NCBI RefSeq assembly: GCF_022695595.1
Contig: NZ_CP074380.1
Location: 5,010,001 to 5,074,000 of the forward strand
From: Streptomyces sp. MST-110588
GTDB taxonomy: Bacteria; Actinomycetota; Actinomycetes; Streptomycetales; Streptomycetaceae
Direction: 5' to 3'
DNA length: 64,000 nt
Under the pieces are notes generated by a model. That model did not search any database. It saw only the letters and a program-made list of their open reading frames with translations, and had not been told where the DNA came from. Every line of letters begins with the position of its first letter. Positions within the stretch are counted from its first letter, which is position 1. Of this stretch, positions 40,665-50,404 are shown piece after piece. Made by a program: the position numbers and the translations under genes.

Positions 40665-42113
40665 TCAGCAGCCGCCCTCTGCGGTGAACTGCCGTTGCAG
40701 TTCTCTGCGGTGCCAGACAGCGGCGGCGAGGAGTTCCGCGCCGGGGCTGTAGCCCGAGCCGTGGTAGGCCCAGTGGCCGATGACGAGGGTCGTGCCTGGG
40801 TCGAGGCCGGGCAGGCCGGCGTGTGCGCGGGCCTCTTCGGTGCGCCAGGCGCGGCGGTCGTCGCGCAGCGCGCCGAGGGTGACGGAGTAGCAGCGGGACT
40901 TGGTGGAGAAGTGGCCCCGGAAGCCGAGCATGTGTGCCCACTGCCACAGCTTGAGGTCGGCGAACTCCGGGTGCTTGCCCAGCTCCCAGCAGGTGCGGAT
41001 CATCTGGCACACGTGGCGTTTGACGGCGAGGCGGGGCAGCGACCGAGCCTGTCCGGTGCCAGTGCAGGCGGTGCACGTGACCGGGGTCCCGTGTGCGGCC
41101 AGGGTCATGCCGCGTCCCTGGCAGGGGTGGCAGAACAGGGCGCGGTCGAGAGCGCCGGATGAGTCGGCGGACTTGGTGGCGTACTTGGCCACGTAGGCGG
41201 CGACCGCGTGATCGATGAGCTCGGTGTCGGTGCCGAAGGCGGCGATCTCGCGCACGTCGAGCTGTTCGCCCCAGGCGAGTTCGCGTTTCCCGACCGCGTC
41301 CGAGACGACTCTGCCCGAGACGCGGGCTGCGGCGGCTCGGATGGCGTCGGCGAGTATGGCCACGGTGGCAGACGGGGGCGGAGGCTGGGTGCTGCCGTCC
41401 GGGCCGTCGAGGCGGATGACGGCGTGGAAGTGGACCAGGCCGCGCTTCTGGTACTCGGCGACCTTGGCGAAGGAGACGCGCAGCACTGCGCGGGCCGCCT
41501 TCTGGGTCAGGGCGAGCCGGACGGCGATCTCGCGGCGCAGGTAGATCGTGAAGCGCGCCCACAGGGCGGAGGCGTGGGCGTTGAACAGGACCTTCGCCCA
41601 GGTAGTCATAGGTCTTCGGGTCCAGCGGAGTGCCGAGCAGCACGTTCGCGGGTTCGTGGAGCTTGCCGCAGCGGCAGGGTCGGAGGACACCGCCCGCGTC
41701 GGTGGGGCGGTTGTGGACGGGGCCGAAGGACGGGCGCGGTGAGCGTGGCGAACACGCGAGGATGGGTGCGGACGGTGTCCGGCACGTTCCTTGCCACCGG
41801 TCAGGTTTGCCCGGATGAGCTGGAACGTGTCGGCGGCGTAGACGCGGGAGCAGGCCGGGCGCCGCGAGGTGCGGCGGTTGCCGCAGCGCGTCAGCAGGCT
41901 GCCCGTGGGCTCATCGGCGGTGCTGTAGGAGCGCAGCACCTCACCGGTTGCCGTGTCGATGGTGGTGGTCTGGCCGAGCAGGCGCACGGGCTCGGTGCAG
42001 CCGCCGAGGCGGTCGATCTGCTGGTGTGCGCGGTCGAAGTCGGGCAGGTTGACCAGGTGGATCAGGTCCCGCAGGGCGGGGCTTGCCACGTGGCGCAGGT
42101 CCAAGGTGACCAT
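40665..42113 (-). pseudogene. repSA: RepSA-type replication initiator with three compensating frameshifts
   Basis: Matches the RepSA initiator of pSAM2-like elements: NLPDFDRAHQQIDRLGGCTEPVRL at the N terminus, VHFHAVIRLDG near the middle, and CxGTGQARSL zinc-like cysteines. The 482-codon frame looks open, but between about residues 108 and 175 it reads nonsense. Three single-base insertions, at 41785-41790 (after LTGGK), 41731-41737 (after LTAP) and 41591-41596 (after YDYLGE), shift the frame three times and so restore it. In between, the true sequence THPRVFATLTAP...SFGPVHNRPTDAGG is readable in the other two frames. The protein as written lacks a correct central segment containing the CRCGKLHEPANVLLG motif. 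Confidence 0.85.
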
Positions 42114-42250
42114 TCGGGGCGTGTCCCTTCTGTGGGTGGGTAGCCCCGAGCAGCAACCAGCCGGGTGGGAAGGCGTGTTGGCGCTACTTGGGGCATGACG
42201 AACCGAGCCCGGTCGGGCGGGGCGGTGGGTTGGGAAGAGGCCGACGAAGC

Positions 42251-42958
42251 TCAGGCGGAGAGCTGAGCGTGTGCGGCGGTGGCCAGCTGCAGCGCGGCGA
42301 ACAAGGTGGTCACGCCGCCGGGCACATAGTCATGGGTGCGGCGCTCGGGCATGCCCGGCATCGTCGGCAGCACCGGCGCCGACCGGTCCAGCGCCTGGAT
42401 CTGCGTCTTCTCCTCGACGCACAGAACCAGCGTGTGCGCGGGCGGAGCGAGATACAGCCCGACCACGTCGCGGACCTTCTCCAGAAACTGCGGATCCTTG
42501 GAAAGCTTGAACGTCTGCACCAGGTGCGGCCTGAGCCCGAAGGCCCGCCAGATCCGCGCGATGGCCGACTGGGACAGCCCCACCTCCTTGGCCATGGACC
42601 GCGTCGACCAGTGCGTGGCGTCCTTCGGCGTGGCCTCCAGCGTCTTGACGACCACTTCCTCGACCTGGCCGTCGGTGATCTTCCGTGGTCCCCCCCGGAC
42701 GCGGGCCGTCGGCCAGGCCATCCAGCCGGTCCCGGACGAACCGGGCCCGCCACCGGCTCACTGTGTGCGCCTCAGCACCCAGCCGACTGGCAACGTCGTT
42801 GTTCGAAGCACCCGTCGCGCCTTCCAGCACGATCCTGCACCAGAGCCAGTGCCTGGGAGGACGTCCGGCGTCTCGCCCAGCGCGTCAACGTCGCGCGCTC
42901 GCCATCGGTCAGCACCAGCTCGGCCTTCGGCCGTCTTCGGCCGTCCCGTCCTCGCCAT
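42251..42958 (-). pseudogene. IS630-family transposase, truncated and frameshifted
   Basis: The N-terminal helix-turn-helix half of an IS630 transposase: MARTGRPK start, ELVLTDGERATLTRWARR, GATGASNNDVASRLG, then PKDATHWSTRSMAKEVGLSQSAIARIWRAFGL and LVLCVEEKTQIQALDRS (first catalytic acid). Three frame breaks occur: a perfect 10-bp tandem duplication at 42925-42944, an indel near 42830, and one extra G in the G run near 42690. The sequence stops after GVTTLFAALQLAT, so the rest of the DDE core is missing. No terminal inverted repeats or TA duplication were found. Confidence 0.85.
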
Positions 42959-43014
42959 CCGACCATCATGCCGAACCAGCACCGACTCACGCAGCAAATT
43001 CCCGACTCAGGACA

Positions 43015-43790
43015 CTAGCCGCGGGTGAACTCCTCGTACGCGCCGAGGACGTCCTCCGTCGGGCCGTCCATGAGGAGTTCGCCCTTCTCCAGCCACAGCA
43101 CCCGGTCGCAGGTGTCCCTGATCGACTTGTTGTTGTGGCTGACCAGGAAGACCGTGCCCGCCTCCTTGCGCAGCTCGCGGATGCGTGCCTCGGAGCGCTT
43201 CTGGAAGGCCCGGTCGCCGGTGGCCAGCGCCTCGTCGATCATCAGCACGTCGTGGTCCTTGGCCGCCGCGATGGAAAACCGCAGCCGGGCCGCCATCCCG
43301 GAGGAGTAGGTGCGCATCGGCAGCGAGATGAAGTCGCCCTTCTCGTTGATGCCGGAGAAGTCCACGATCCCCTGGAACCGCTCCCGGACCTGGTCGCGGG
43401 ACATGCCCATCGCCAGCCCGCCCAGGATCACGTTCTTCTCCCCCGTCAGGTCGTTCATCAGCGCCGCGTTGACCCCCAGCAGCGACGGCTGCCCATGGGT
43501 GTAGACCCGGCCGCGCTCGGCCGGCAGCAGCCCCGCCACCGCCTTGAGCAGCGTGGACTTCCCCGACCCGTTGGATCCGATCAGCCCGATCGACTGCCCC
43601 GGTAGGCGGTGAAGGACACCCCGCGCACCGCGTGCACCTCCCGCACCCCCGCCGCCGGCCTGCGCCGGATGATCCGCCGCAGCGCCGCGGTCGCCCCGCC
43701 CTTGCCCGCACCCGCCCCGTACACCCGGTACACGATGTGCAGATCATCCGCGATCACGGTGGGGGCCTGTGTGCTGCCGGTGTCAGCCAC
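43015..43790 (-). pseudogene. Polysaccharide/teichoic-acid ABC exporter ATPase, one-base frameshift
   Basis: ATP-binding subunit of the TagH/Wzt-like type, partner of the overlapping permease. The N-terminal part (IADDLHIVYRVYGAG...VHAVRGVSFTAYRG) and the rest (Walker A remnant, signature TYSSGMAARLRFSIA, Walker B VLMIDEALATGD, H-loop FLVSHN) lie in two frames. They join at the C run 43597-43600: adding one base restores RGQSIGLIGSNGSGKST and a 258-residue protein. As printed, the best open frame begins after Walker A and would be inactive. GTG start 43790 overlaps the permease stop by 8 bp. Homopolymer error is the favoured explanation. Confidence 0.85.
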
Positions 43791-44721
43791 GTCCGTACTC
43801 CTCCTCGGCCTTCCAGAAAAAGATGTAGCCGCCGACGCCGGCGACCAGGGCCCAGCCCAGTGCCAGCGGCCAGACGTGCGGCGGCAGCCCGCCGGATCGC
43901 ACGCTGTCGATCAGCGCGTACCGCGCCAGGCCGGTGTAGATGAACGCGGGGTTGCAGTTGAGCGCCGCCGCGACGGCGTCGGGTGCGTGCCGGGTGAGGG
44001 CCGACAGGTCGTAGAAGACCCCGGAGGCGTACATCCAGGTGCGCAGGACGAAGGGCATCAACTGGGCGGTGTCGGTGCTGCGGGCACCGATCCGCGCCAT
44101 GATCAGTGCGAGTCCGGCGTTGAAGAGGGTCTGGAGCGCCAGGGCCGGGACCAGCAGCAGCCAGTGCCAGGTCAGCGGGACGCCGCAGAGCAGCACGATG
44201 CCCGCGAGCACCCCCATCGAGAACAGGAGCTGCTGGAGCTGGACGAGGGTGAGGGCGATCGGCAGGCTCGCGCGCGGGAAGTGCAGCGCGCGCACCAGGC
44301 CCAGGTTGCCCGAGATCGCCCTCGTGCCGGCCAGCACGGTGGACTGGGTGAAGATGAAGATGAAGATGCCGGTGCACAGGTAGGGGACGTAGTCGGCGAT
44401 GCCGTGCCGGGTGTTCAGCAGCTCCCCGAAGATCAAGTAGTAGACGCCGGCGTTCAGCAGGGGCGTCAGGACCTGCCACATCTGGCCGAGCCGGGCCGAG
44501 GTGTAGGCCGCGGTTGCCCGGGCGGAGGCGAACGCGGTGATGAAGTGCCGCCGTGCCCACAGGTGGCGGGTGTACTGCCCCGGTGAGGGGCGGGCGCCGC
44601 TCACCGTCAGGCCGTACCGGGCGGCCAGGGTGTGCGGGTCGGGGGCGGCTGCGGCGCGGGCCGCGGACGGCGTCGGGTGCGGTGCCGGGGCGCGGCCCGG
44701 GGGAGCGAGGGGTGGAGTCAT
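43783..44721 (-). CDS. ABC-2 type exporter permease (TagG/Wzm-like)
   Basis: About 312 residues with six hydrophobic segments (for example YYLIFGELL, GIFIFIFTQSTVLAGTRAI, QQLLFSMGVLAGIVLLCG, WLLLVPALALQTLF). The arrangement is that of ABC-2 permeases that move lipid-linked wall teichoic acid or O-antigen. The conserved sequence PRASLPIALTLVQL fits the TagG branch. A cytosolic Pro/Ala-rich N-terminal tail precedes the first helix. ATG 44721 is chosen; GTG 44745 is an equally possible start. It overlaps the ATPase gene by 8 bp and diverges from a TetR gene. Confidence 0.86.
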   Translation of the reverse strand: MTPPLAPPGRAPAPHPTPSAARAAAAPDPHTLAARYGLTVSGARPSPGQYTRHLWARRHFITAFASARATAAYTSARLGQMWQVLTPLLNAGVYYLIFGELLNTRHGIADYVPYLCTGIFIFIFTQSTVLAGTRAISGNLGLVRALHFPRASLPIALTLVQLQQLLFSMGVLAGIVLLCGVPLTWHWLLLVPALALQTLFNAGLALIMARIGARSTDTAQLMPFVLRTWMYASGVFYDLSALTRHAPDAVAAALNCNPAFIYTGLARYALIDSVRSGGLPPHVWPLALGWALVAGVGGYIFFWKAEEEYGRG

Positions 44722-44822
44722 GGGGCCGCTTTCGTACGGGGGCACGGGGCGTTTCCACGACGGAACGGGTCCGTATCGTCGCGTCGCCGAGAGTAGAGGC
44801 GCCCGACGTCGAGACGCAACCG

Positions 44823-44838
44823 TAGCGACGTGACGCTA
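44823..44838. promoter_or_regulatory. Putative TetR operator
   Basis: Imperfect 16-bp palindrome TAGCG-ACGTGA-CGCTA in the 127-bp divergent promoter between the exporter permease and the TetR gene, 10 bp before the tetR ATG. Position and symmetry fit autoregulation and control of the exporter; this is inference. Confidence 0.5.
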
Positions 44839-44848
44839 TGCTCAAGCC

Positions 44849-45555
44849 ATGGCAAAGGGCAGCTCGCAGCAGTCGGCAGGACGGGAAGAGGCGCAGGGGG
44901 CGTGGGAGACGGGCGCATCACGCCGGGCGCCCGCCGGTGCCGCCGTACTGCGCGCCGAGAAGACCGCCGCCATCCGCGCCGCGGTCTTCGCCGAACTGGC
45001 CGCGGTCGGCTTCGCGCGGATGTCGATCGAGGGCATCGCGCGCCGGGCCGGGGTCGGCAAGACCGCCGTCTACCGCCGGTGGCGCTCCAAGCTCCACCTG
45101 GTCCTGGACGTGGTCTCCGCGCTGGCCGTCGAAGGCATGCCGACGCCGGACACCGGGTCGCTGCGAGGAGACGTACGGATGCTGCTGGAGGTCGCGGCCC
45201 GGGCACTGCGGCACCCGATGGCGGCGCAGATCGTCCCCGACCTGCTGGCCGAGGCGGCCCGCAGCCCCGAGATCGCCGACGCGCTCAAGGCCGCCCTGCA
45301 CGACAGCCAGGAAGGGGTGGCGGCGGCGGTGGTCGCCCGCGCCGCCGAACGCGGCGAGATCCCCCGGACGTGGACGCCCGCCTCGCCCTGGACCTGATGA
45401 CGGGGCCGCTGTACTGGCGGCTGCTGGTCGTGCGCGACGAGCTTCCGGCCGGTTACCTGGACGAACTGGCCACGGCGGTGACCGCCGCACTCGGCGGGGA
45501 GGGAGCGGGCGCGGCAGGGAAAGGCGGGGCGCGGCAGGAGAAGTCAGCCTCCTGA
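44849..45555 (+). pseudogene. TetR-family regulator, one-base frameshift
   Basis: The N-terminal TetR helix-turn-helix reads AELAAVGFARMSIEGIARRAGVGKTAVYRRWRSK. The ligand domain continues to ERGEIPR, where the frame breaks. The downstream frame gives DARLALDLMTGPLYWRLLVVRDELPAGYLDEL, the usual family C terminus. One extra C in the C run 45361-45365 joins them as EIPPDVDARL, giving 235 residues, the normal length. As printed the protein would end at 45397 with 182 residues. It diverges from the ABC exporter and probably controls it. Confidence 0.82.
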
Positions 45556-45589
45556 ATGTGCGCCGACTCCTGATCGGACAACGCCCGAT

Positions 45590-47366
45590 GTGTCATTGAT
45601 CTGGTGGACCTGCGCAAGCACCGCCGGGATCCGGCTGCGCGAATACCTCGCCACCACCGACGCCGATGTCGTCATCAGCTCCAACCCCAAGATCACGATC
45701 ATCCTGGCGCAGGCCCCGGCAGCTTCCTCAAGGTCTGCCAGGAACACTCCATGCCGACGAAGTTCGGCCCGCACATCAAGAAGCCGCTGTACGAGGCGTA
45801 CCCGGCCATCGACGCCATCACCGTCCTGACGCCGGAGGAGGAACGCACCCTCGGCGCCGAGATAGCCGCCTGCCGGGACCGTATCGCCGTCATGCCCAAC
45901 TGCATCCCGCCGGTCGGCGAGCAGCGGGCGACCGGGCTGAACAAGATCGTGGTCACCGCCGGTGTGCTCAAGTCCCACAAGGGCTTCGACGACCTGATCG
46001 ACGCCTTCGCGATCGTGGCGGACAAGCACCCCGACTGGCAGTTGAGGATCTACGGCGACGGGCCCGAGAAGGGCCGGCTGCGCCGCAAGATCGAGGAGCT
46101 GCACCTTTACAGCAGCGCGCTGCTGATGGGCCCGGCGGCGCCGGTGGCCCCCGAGTTCGTCAAGGGTTCGATCTTCGTCCTGCCCTCCAGGCGCGAACCG
46201 TTCGGAAACGTCGTGGTCGAGGCCATGGCGAGCCGGCTGCCAGTCGTCAGCGCCGACTGCGACCACGGCCCGCGCAACATTCTCACGCCCGGCGAGGACG
46301 GGACCCTGGTCCCCGTCGGTGACAGCAAGGCGATGGCTGGGGCCATCCTGGAGCTGATCGAGGACGAGGAGCGGCGCCTGCGGATGGGCCGGGCCGCCGA
46401 GCGCAACGCGGAGCGTTTCCAGCCCGCGGCCAGCGCGGACCGGTTCGAGGCCATTCTGGAGGAGGCACGGACCCGTAAGGCGCTGCCCACCGGAGCGGTG
46501 TGCCGGGTGGACGAGGGGGGCGACGTCCACGTACGTATCGGCGCCCTGCTCGACGAGCAGGGCGCCGGGAAGGGCGCCGAGTTGGTGTGCCGCGACCCGA
46601 AGGGCCGTAACGAACCGGTGGCCTACCCCTTCTCCGCGGACCGGGAGGCCGTCGTCCCCTGGCACGGCGGACCGGCCGAGGGCGAGTGGGAGCTGTCGCT
46701 GCGTACCGCGCAGGGCCACGAGGTGGCGCTGCGGGCCGACGCCGACGGCTGCGACGTCCTGAACGTGCTGTCCCTGCCGCTGCCGCGCACCCAGGGCCCG
46801 GCCTTCGCCATGCTGCTGCCGCACCTCGGCGCGGCCGGCCGGCTGTCCCTGCGCAGCCTGACCCGCGACCGGCACTGCGAGCTGGACACCCTGGTCGTCT
46901 CCCAGGAGCGCATCGAGATCCGGGCCCGGCTGTGGGGCGCGGTCCTGGGCGACGGCGCCGAGGTACGGGCCGTGCACCGCGCCGACCAGGCGCGGAACGT
47001 CACCGTCCGCGCGACCGCCGGCGAGGGCGACCGGCTGCGGGCCGAGCTGCCGTGCGCGACGCTGGCAGCGGCCCACACGCCGGGTGCCGAGGACATCTGG
47101 GACCTGTGGCTGCTGCCCGCGAAGGACGCCGAGCCCGTACGGATGTGCAAGCTGGCGACCGACGTGCTCCGGCCGATGGACGTCTTCGTCTTCCCCGGCC
47201 GGTGCTGAAGACCGCGGCGCCCGTGCAGCCCGCCCCCGCGCCGGCCAAGGGGCTCTTCGGCAAGAAGGCGCCCGTCGCCGCCCCGAAGGCCGTCGCCGCG
47301 TGCGAACTGCGCCCGTACTACTCCAGCGCCGGGCAGCTCTCCGTGAAGGCCCTGGACAAGAAGTGA
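45590..47366 (+). pseudogene. GT4 glycosyltransferase, 5'-truncated with two frameshifts
   Basis: GT-B glycosyltransferase with VTAGVLKSHKGFDDLIDAF, LRIYGDGPEKGRLRRKIEEL, and the donor-binding motif FVLPSRREPFGNVVVEAMAS. A long C-terminal beta-rich extension (about 46500-47366) resembles modules seen in polyol-phosphate polymer enzymes. The 5' part (IRLREYLATTDADVVISSN) lies in another frame, joined by one missing G at 45718-45719. The 3' tail (VLKTAAPVQPAPAPAKGLFG) is joined by one missing C at 45361-type run 47193-47196. No start codon or N-terminal acceptor-domain beginning can be found before 45570, so the 5' end also seems genuinely lost next to the tetR stop. Confidence 0.75.
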
Positions 47367-47662
47367 CCCCGTGGGCGCCCGGGCCGCCCGCGCAGTCGCC
47401 GCCTCCCCTTCCGCGACGTCGCGCGCTTTGGTCCGGGCGCCCTGGCCTGGACGCCCTGGTCCGGGTGTCCTCTGCCACCCGTCTCCTCATCCTTTCCGGC
47501 CCGGCCGGGACCAATCGAACGAGCGGAACGCCCAGCACGTCCCAATACTGGGATCCGGGACGTACTGCTGGTCAGGTGGTCAGTGGCCGGGCGTGACCTG
47601 ACCTGATGTGATCGGTTTGCCGGAAGGCGGGCGCTGCCGGGCGTCCAGAAGGGGAGCCGTAC

Positions 47663-50056
47663 GTGAAGCCGCCGCACGTGAAGCCGTCGCACGTGCCGCA
47701 GAGCCCGCCCGGCGTCCGTCGGCGGCACCTGCTCCAGGCCGCCGCCGGCGCGACGGCCGCGGCGTCGGCGGGCGCGGGTCTGTGGGCGTGGCTGGCGCCC
47801 GTCGGCGGCTCAGGAGGAGGCTCCGGCGAAGGCTTTGGAGGAGGTTCCGGAGAAGGCACACCGCCTCCGCGGCCGGACGCCGGACGCCCCGAAGCGGCGG
47901 CGGCCGGCTCGGGCCAGGCGCATCTGCACATCATCGCGCACGCCGACGACTCGCTCTATTTCATGAACCCCGACCTGGAGCAGTCCGTGCGCGGCGGGGC
48001 GCGCACGGTCACCGTCTGCCTGACCGGCGGCGAGTCCGACGGACGCAATGCCGCCAAAGGCCCCGGCTTCCGCGACACCCCCGTGGACCGGCCCGGCTTC
48101 GTACGGGCCCGTATGAACGGGCTGCGTGCCGCCCACGCCGAGATGGCCACCGCGCACCGCGACAGTCCCTGGGACGTGGAAGCGGTGTCCTTCCTGCCCG
48201 GCTTCCAGGTCGAGGTGCAGACGCTGCGCGCCGCCCCGCGCCACCAACTGATCTTCATGGAGCTGATCGAGGCCCGCCATCTCGCCCGCCCCCGGCCGAC
48301 CTCGCTGCGCGGCCTGTGGCTCGGTGCCGCCGAGACCCTGCCCACTCTCCGGCCGGCCGGCACTCCCGTACGGCAGAGCTACGCGTACACCCGTGACCAG
48401 GTCATCGAGACGCTGATCGCGATCCTGGACCGGGTGCGGCCCACCGTCGTACGGACCCTGGACCCCAACGCCGTACACGCCCCCAGGGAACCCCTGCCCA
48501 GCCCCGACCCGCGTCTGCGCGGCCCCTTCTACTACGACCACCAGGACCACACCACCTCGGCCTACTTCGCCCAGGCGGCGCTGGCCGGCTACTGGGGACG
48601 GGCCCGCGCGGGCCGCGGCGGGACCGTACGTCACGTGCCGGCCGTCGTCGAGAACTACCTGGGGTACGAGGTCGGTGTCCTGCCCAACAATCTCGACATC
48701 CGCACCGCCCGGCGCAAAGGCGACCTGCTGTCGGTCTACGGCTGGGCGGACCACCGCGCCTGTGCGGACCCGGCGGGCTGCGGTGACCGCAAGGTCGGCG
48801 GCGAGGCGTTCGACGGATGGTCCAGGAACTGGACGCGCAGCACCCGGCTGCGCGCCCCCGGCTCCAACGCCTGGCTGCGGCCCGGCAAGGACGGCCGGCT
48901 GGTGGCCTTCGCCGTCCTGGACGGGCAGGCGCACTGCTGGGCCGAGACCTCCCCGGGCAGCGGGTCCTTCCGGGGCCCCTACCCGCTGGGCGGCGACCTC
49001 CTCCAAGGCCAGATCCACGCGGTCCGCCACCCCGGCGGCACGCTTCAGCTCTTCGCCACCCGTACGATCCTGCCGGGCCGCGACCGTGACCGTGGCCAGG
49101 ACGGGGACGGTGACCGTGCCCACCGCCGGGAGGTGGTCGCCGCGCTGCAGACCGGTACGGCCCAGGACGGCGTACCGACGTTCGCCGCCTGGGAATCGCT
49201 GGGCTGCCCCGACGCCGATCCGGTGAAGTCCCTGGAGATGGGGTTTCCGGCCGCGGTGGCGGTCGCGGACGGCACCGTACACGTCTTCGTGCGCGACCGG
49301 GACGGCCGCATCGCCTGCCGCAGCGGCGCGCACGGCGGGCGGTGGTCGCCGTGGCAGCGGCTGGAGCGCCCGGCGGGACCGTCCGTGGCGCCCGAGCAGA
49401 CCCCGCAGGTCATCGACGGTCTGGACGCGTGCGTGGACTCCGACGGGCTGGTGCACCTGGTCGCGCCGAGCGGCAACTCCGTACGCCACTGGGTGTCGCA
49501 GGCCGCCGGACAGCTTCCCCGGCCGGCCGCGGCCACCGGCCTGCCGGAGCCGGCCGGCCCGGTCAGCGTGGTGGCGCTGGACGACGGAGCCGTACGGATC
49601 GCCTTCCGCCAGCCGGCCACCGCCCGGATCCTGCTGGCCGAACGGCGCAGGACCGGCGGGGTCTGGCATGTGGTGGCCCAGTGCGAGCCGGCAGGCGGCC
49701 ATGGGAGGGTGGCCATGGCGGCTGTGGGGGGCGCGGGAGGTGCGGCGGGCAGCGCGCGGGGAGGGGAGCGCGCCGCCGCGGGCGGGTGGATGGTACTCGC
49801 GGCCCGCGACGACGCGGGTCTGGTACGCGTCGCCCTGGCCGGCACGGCACGCCGCACCCCGCAGCCGTGGCGGACGGGAAAGGTACTGCACTCGGCGGCG
49901 CCGGGCGTCGCGGCGGACGCCCGGGGCCGCGCGGTCGCGGTCGCCCTGGGCAACGACGGCAGGCTCTACGCCACGCGGCAGAAAGAGCCCGGCACGGACG
50001 ACGCCTTCGGGCCCTGGACGGCCCAGGTGGCCTCCGGAACCGAACAGCACCCCTAG
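47663..50056 (+). CDS. Exported PIG-L deacetylase with C-terminal beta-propeller-like domain
   Basis: 797 residues. The twin-arginine-like signal (RRRHLLQAAAGATAAASAG) is followed by a Gly/Ser linker. The PIG-L (LmbE-like) domain spans about residues 86-370: metal-binding H93, D95 and D96 in IAHADDSLYFMNP and the downstream YYDHQDHTTSAYF. These enzymes remove N-acetyl groups from sugars. The C-terminal 400 residues show repeated W/G-rich strands (HCWAETSPGSGSF, HVFVRDRDGRIACRSG, WSPWQRLERP) of a propeller or lectin-like domain. It acts outside the cell, plausibly on wall polymer made by this locus. GTG 47663 has a GGGGAGC ribosome site. Confidence 0.88.
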   Translation: MKPPHVKPSHVPQSPPGVRRRHLLQAAAGATAAASAGAGLWAWLAPVGGSGGGSGEGFGGGSGEGTPPPRPDAGRPEAAAAGSGQAHLHIIAHADDSLYFMNPDLEQSVRGGARTVTVCLTGGESDGRNAAKGPGFRDTPVDRPGFVRARMNGLRAAHAEMATAHRDSPWDVEAVSFLPGFQVEVQTLRAAPRHQLIFMELIEARHLARPRPTSLRGLWLGAAETLPTLRPAGTPVRQSYAYTRDQVIETLIAILDRVRPTVVRTLDPNAVHAPREPLPSPDPRLRGPFYYDHQDHTTSAYFAQAALAGYWGRARAGRGGTVRHVPAVVENYLGYEVGVLPNNLDIRTARRKGDLLSVYGWADHRACADPAGCGDRKVGGEAFDGWSRNWTRSTRLRAPGSNAWLRPGKDGRLVAFAVLDGQAHCWAETSPGSGSFRGPYPLGGDLLQGQIHAVRHPGGTLQLFATRTILPGRDRDRGQDGDGDRAHRREVVAALQTGTAQDGVPTFAAWESLGCPDADPVKSLEMGFPAAVAVADGTVHVFVRDRDGRIACRSGAHGGRWSPWQRLERPAGPSVAPEQTPQVIDGLDACVDSDGLVHLVAPSGNSVRHWVSQAAGQLPRPAAATGLPEPAGPVSVVALDDGAVRIAFRQPATARILLAERRRTGGVWHVVAQCEPAGGHGRVAMAAVGGAGGAAGSARGGERAAAGGWMVLAARDDAGLVRVALAGTARRTPQPWRTGKVLHSAAPGVAADARGRAVAVALGNDGRLYATRQKEPGTDDAFGPWTAQVASGTEQHP

Positions 50057-50404
50057 ATGCTCCACCGTCGGTGGGTCAGGGATCGTTCCGGGAATTCCCC
50101 GATGGTCCGGGCACCCGGCACATGACACCGTCGTGGTGGAAGAGAAGCACACCACTTCACTTCCCTGAGAAGAGTGCGAGGTGGGCACGTTCGGGCTGAG
50201 AGCTGAGAGCTGAGGGAGGCGTGAAAGGCGGGGAAGGCGCGGGCTCACGCCGGCCCGCGGCGAGGCACTGATTCCGTTGCTGCGGGATGCATCCCGGGGG
50301 CGCCCAGGAAGGCGACCGGGCGGCACCCAGGGAAGCACCGCGGGAGGCAACCCGGGGGCGGGTGAGCGGGCGCACTCGAAGCTAAGGGGAGGCGGGCGTG
50401 AGTC
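50057..50404. other. Intergenic region between convergent genes (348 bp)
   Basis: No gene is supported. It contains a short GAGAGCTGA direct duplication near 50200-50213 and purine-rich direct repeats near 50280-50390. No strong hairpin terminator for either neighbour was seen. Confidence 0.4.

Larger units (their letters stand above)
39153..42958 (-). mobile_element. Decayed actinomycete integrative element plus IS630 fragment
   Basis: Order on the minus strand: truncated IS630-type transposase, repSA replication initiator, xis, int. This is the replication-excision-integration core of pSAM2-like integrative elements. The transfer (FtsK-like tra, spd) genes are missing, all four genes carry frameshifts, and no tRNA or att repeat is visible at either edge. 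It is thus an immobile remnant wedged between the toxin/immunity pair and the wall-polymer locus. Borders are those of the recognisable genes, not of the original element. Confidence 0.82.

Noticed and set aside
42685..42700. Programmed frameshift at the G run of the IS630 transposase
   Set aside because: Two other frame breaks, one a 10-bp duplication, and loss of the C-terminal half make a working recoding site implausible.
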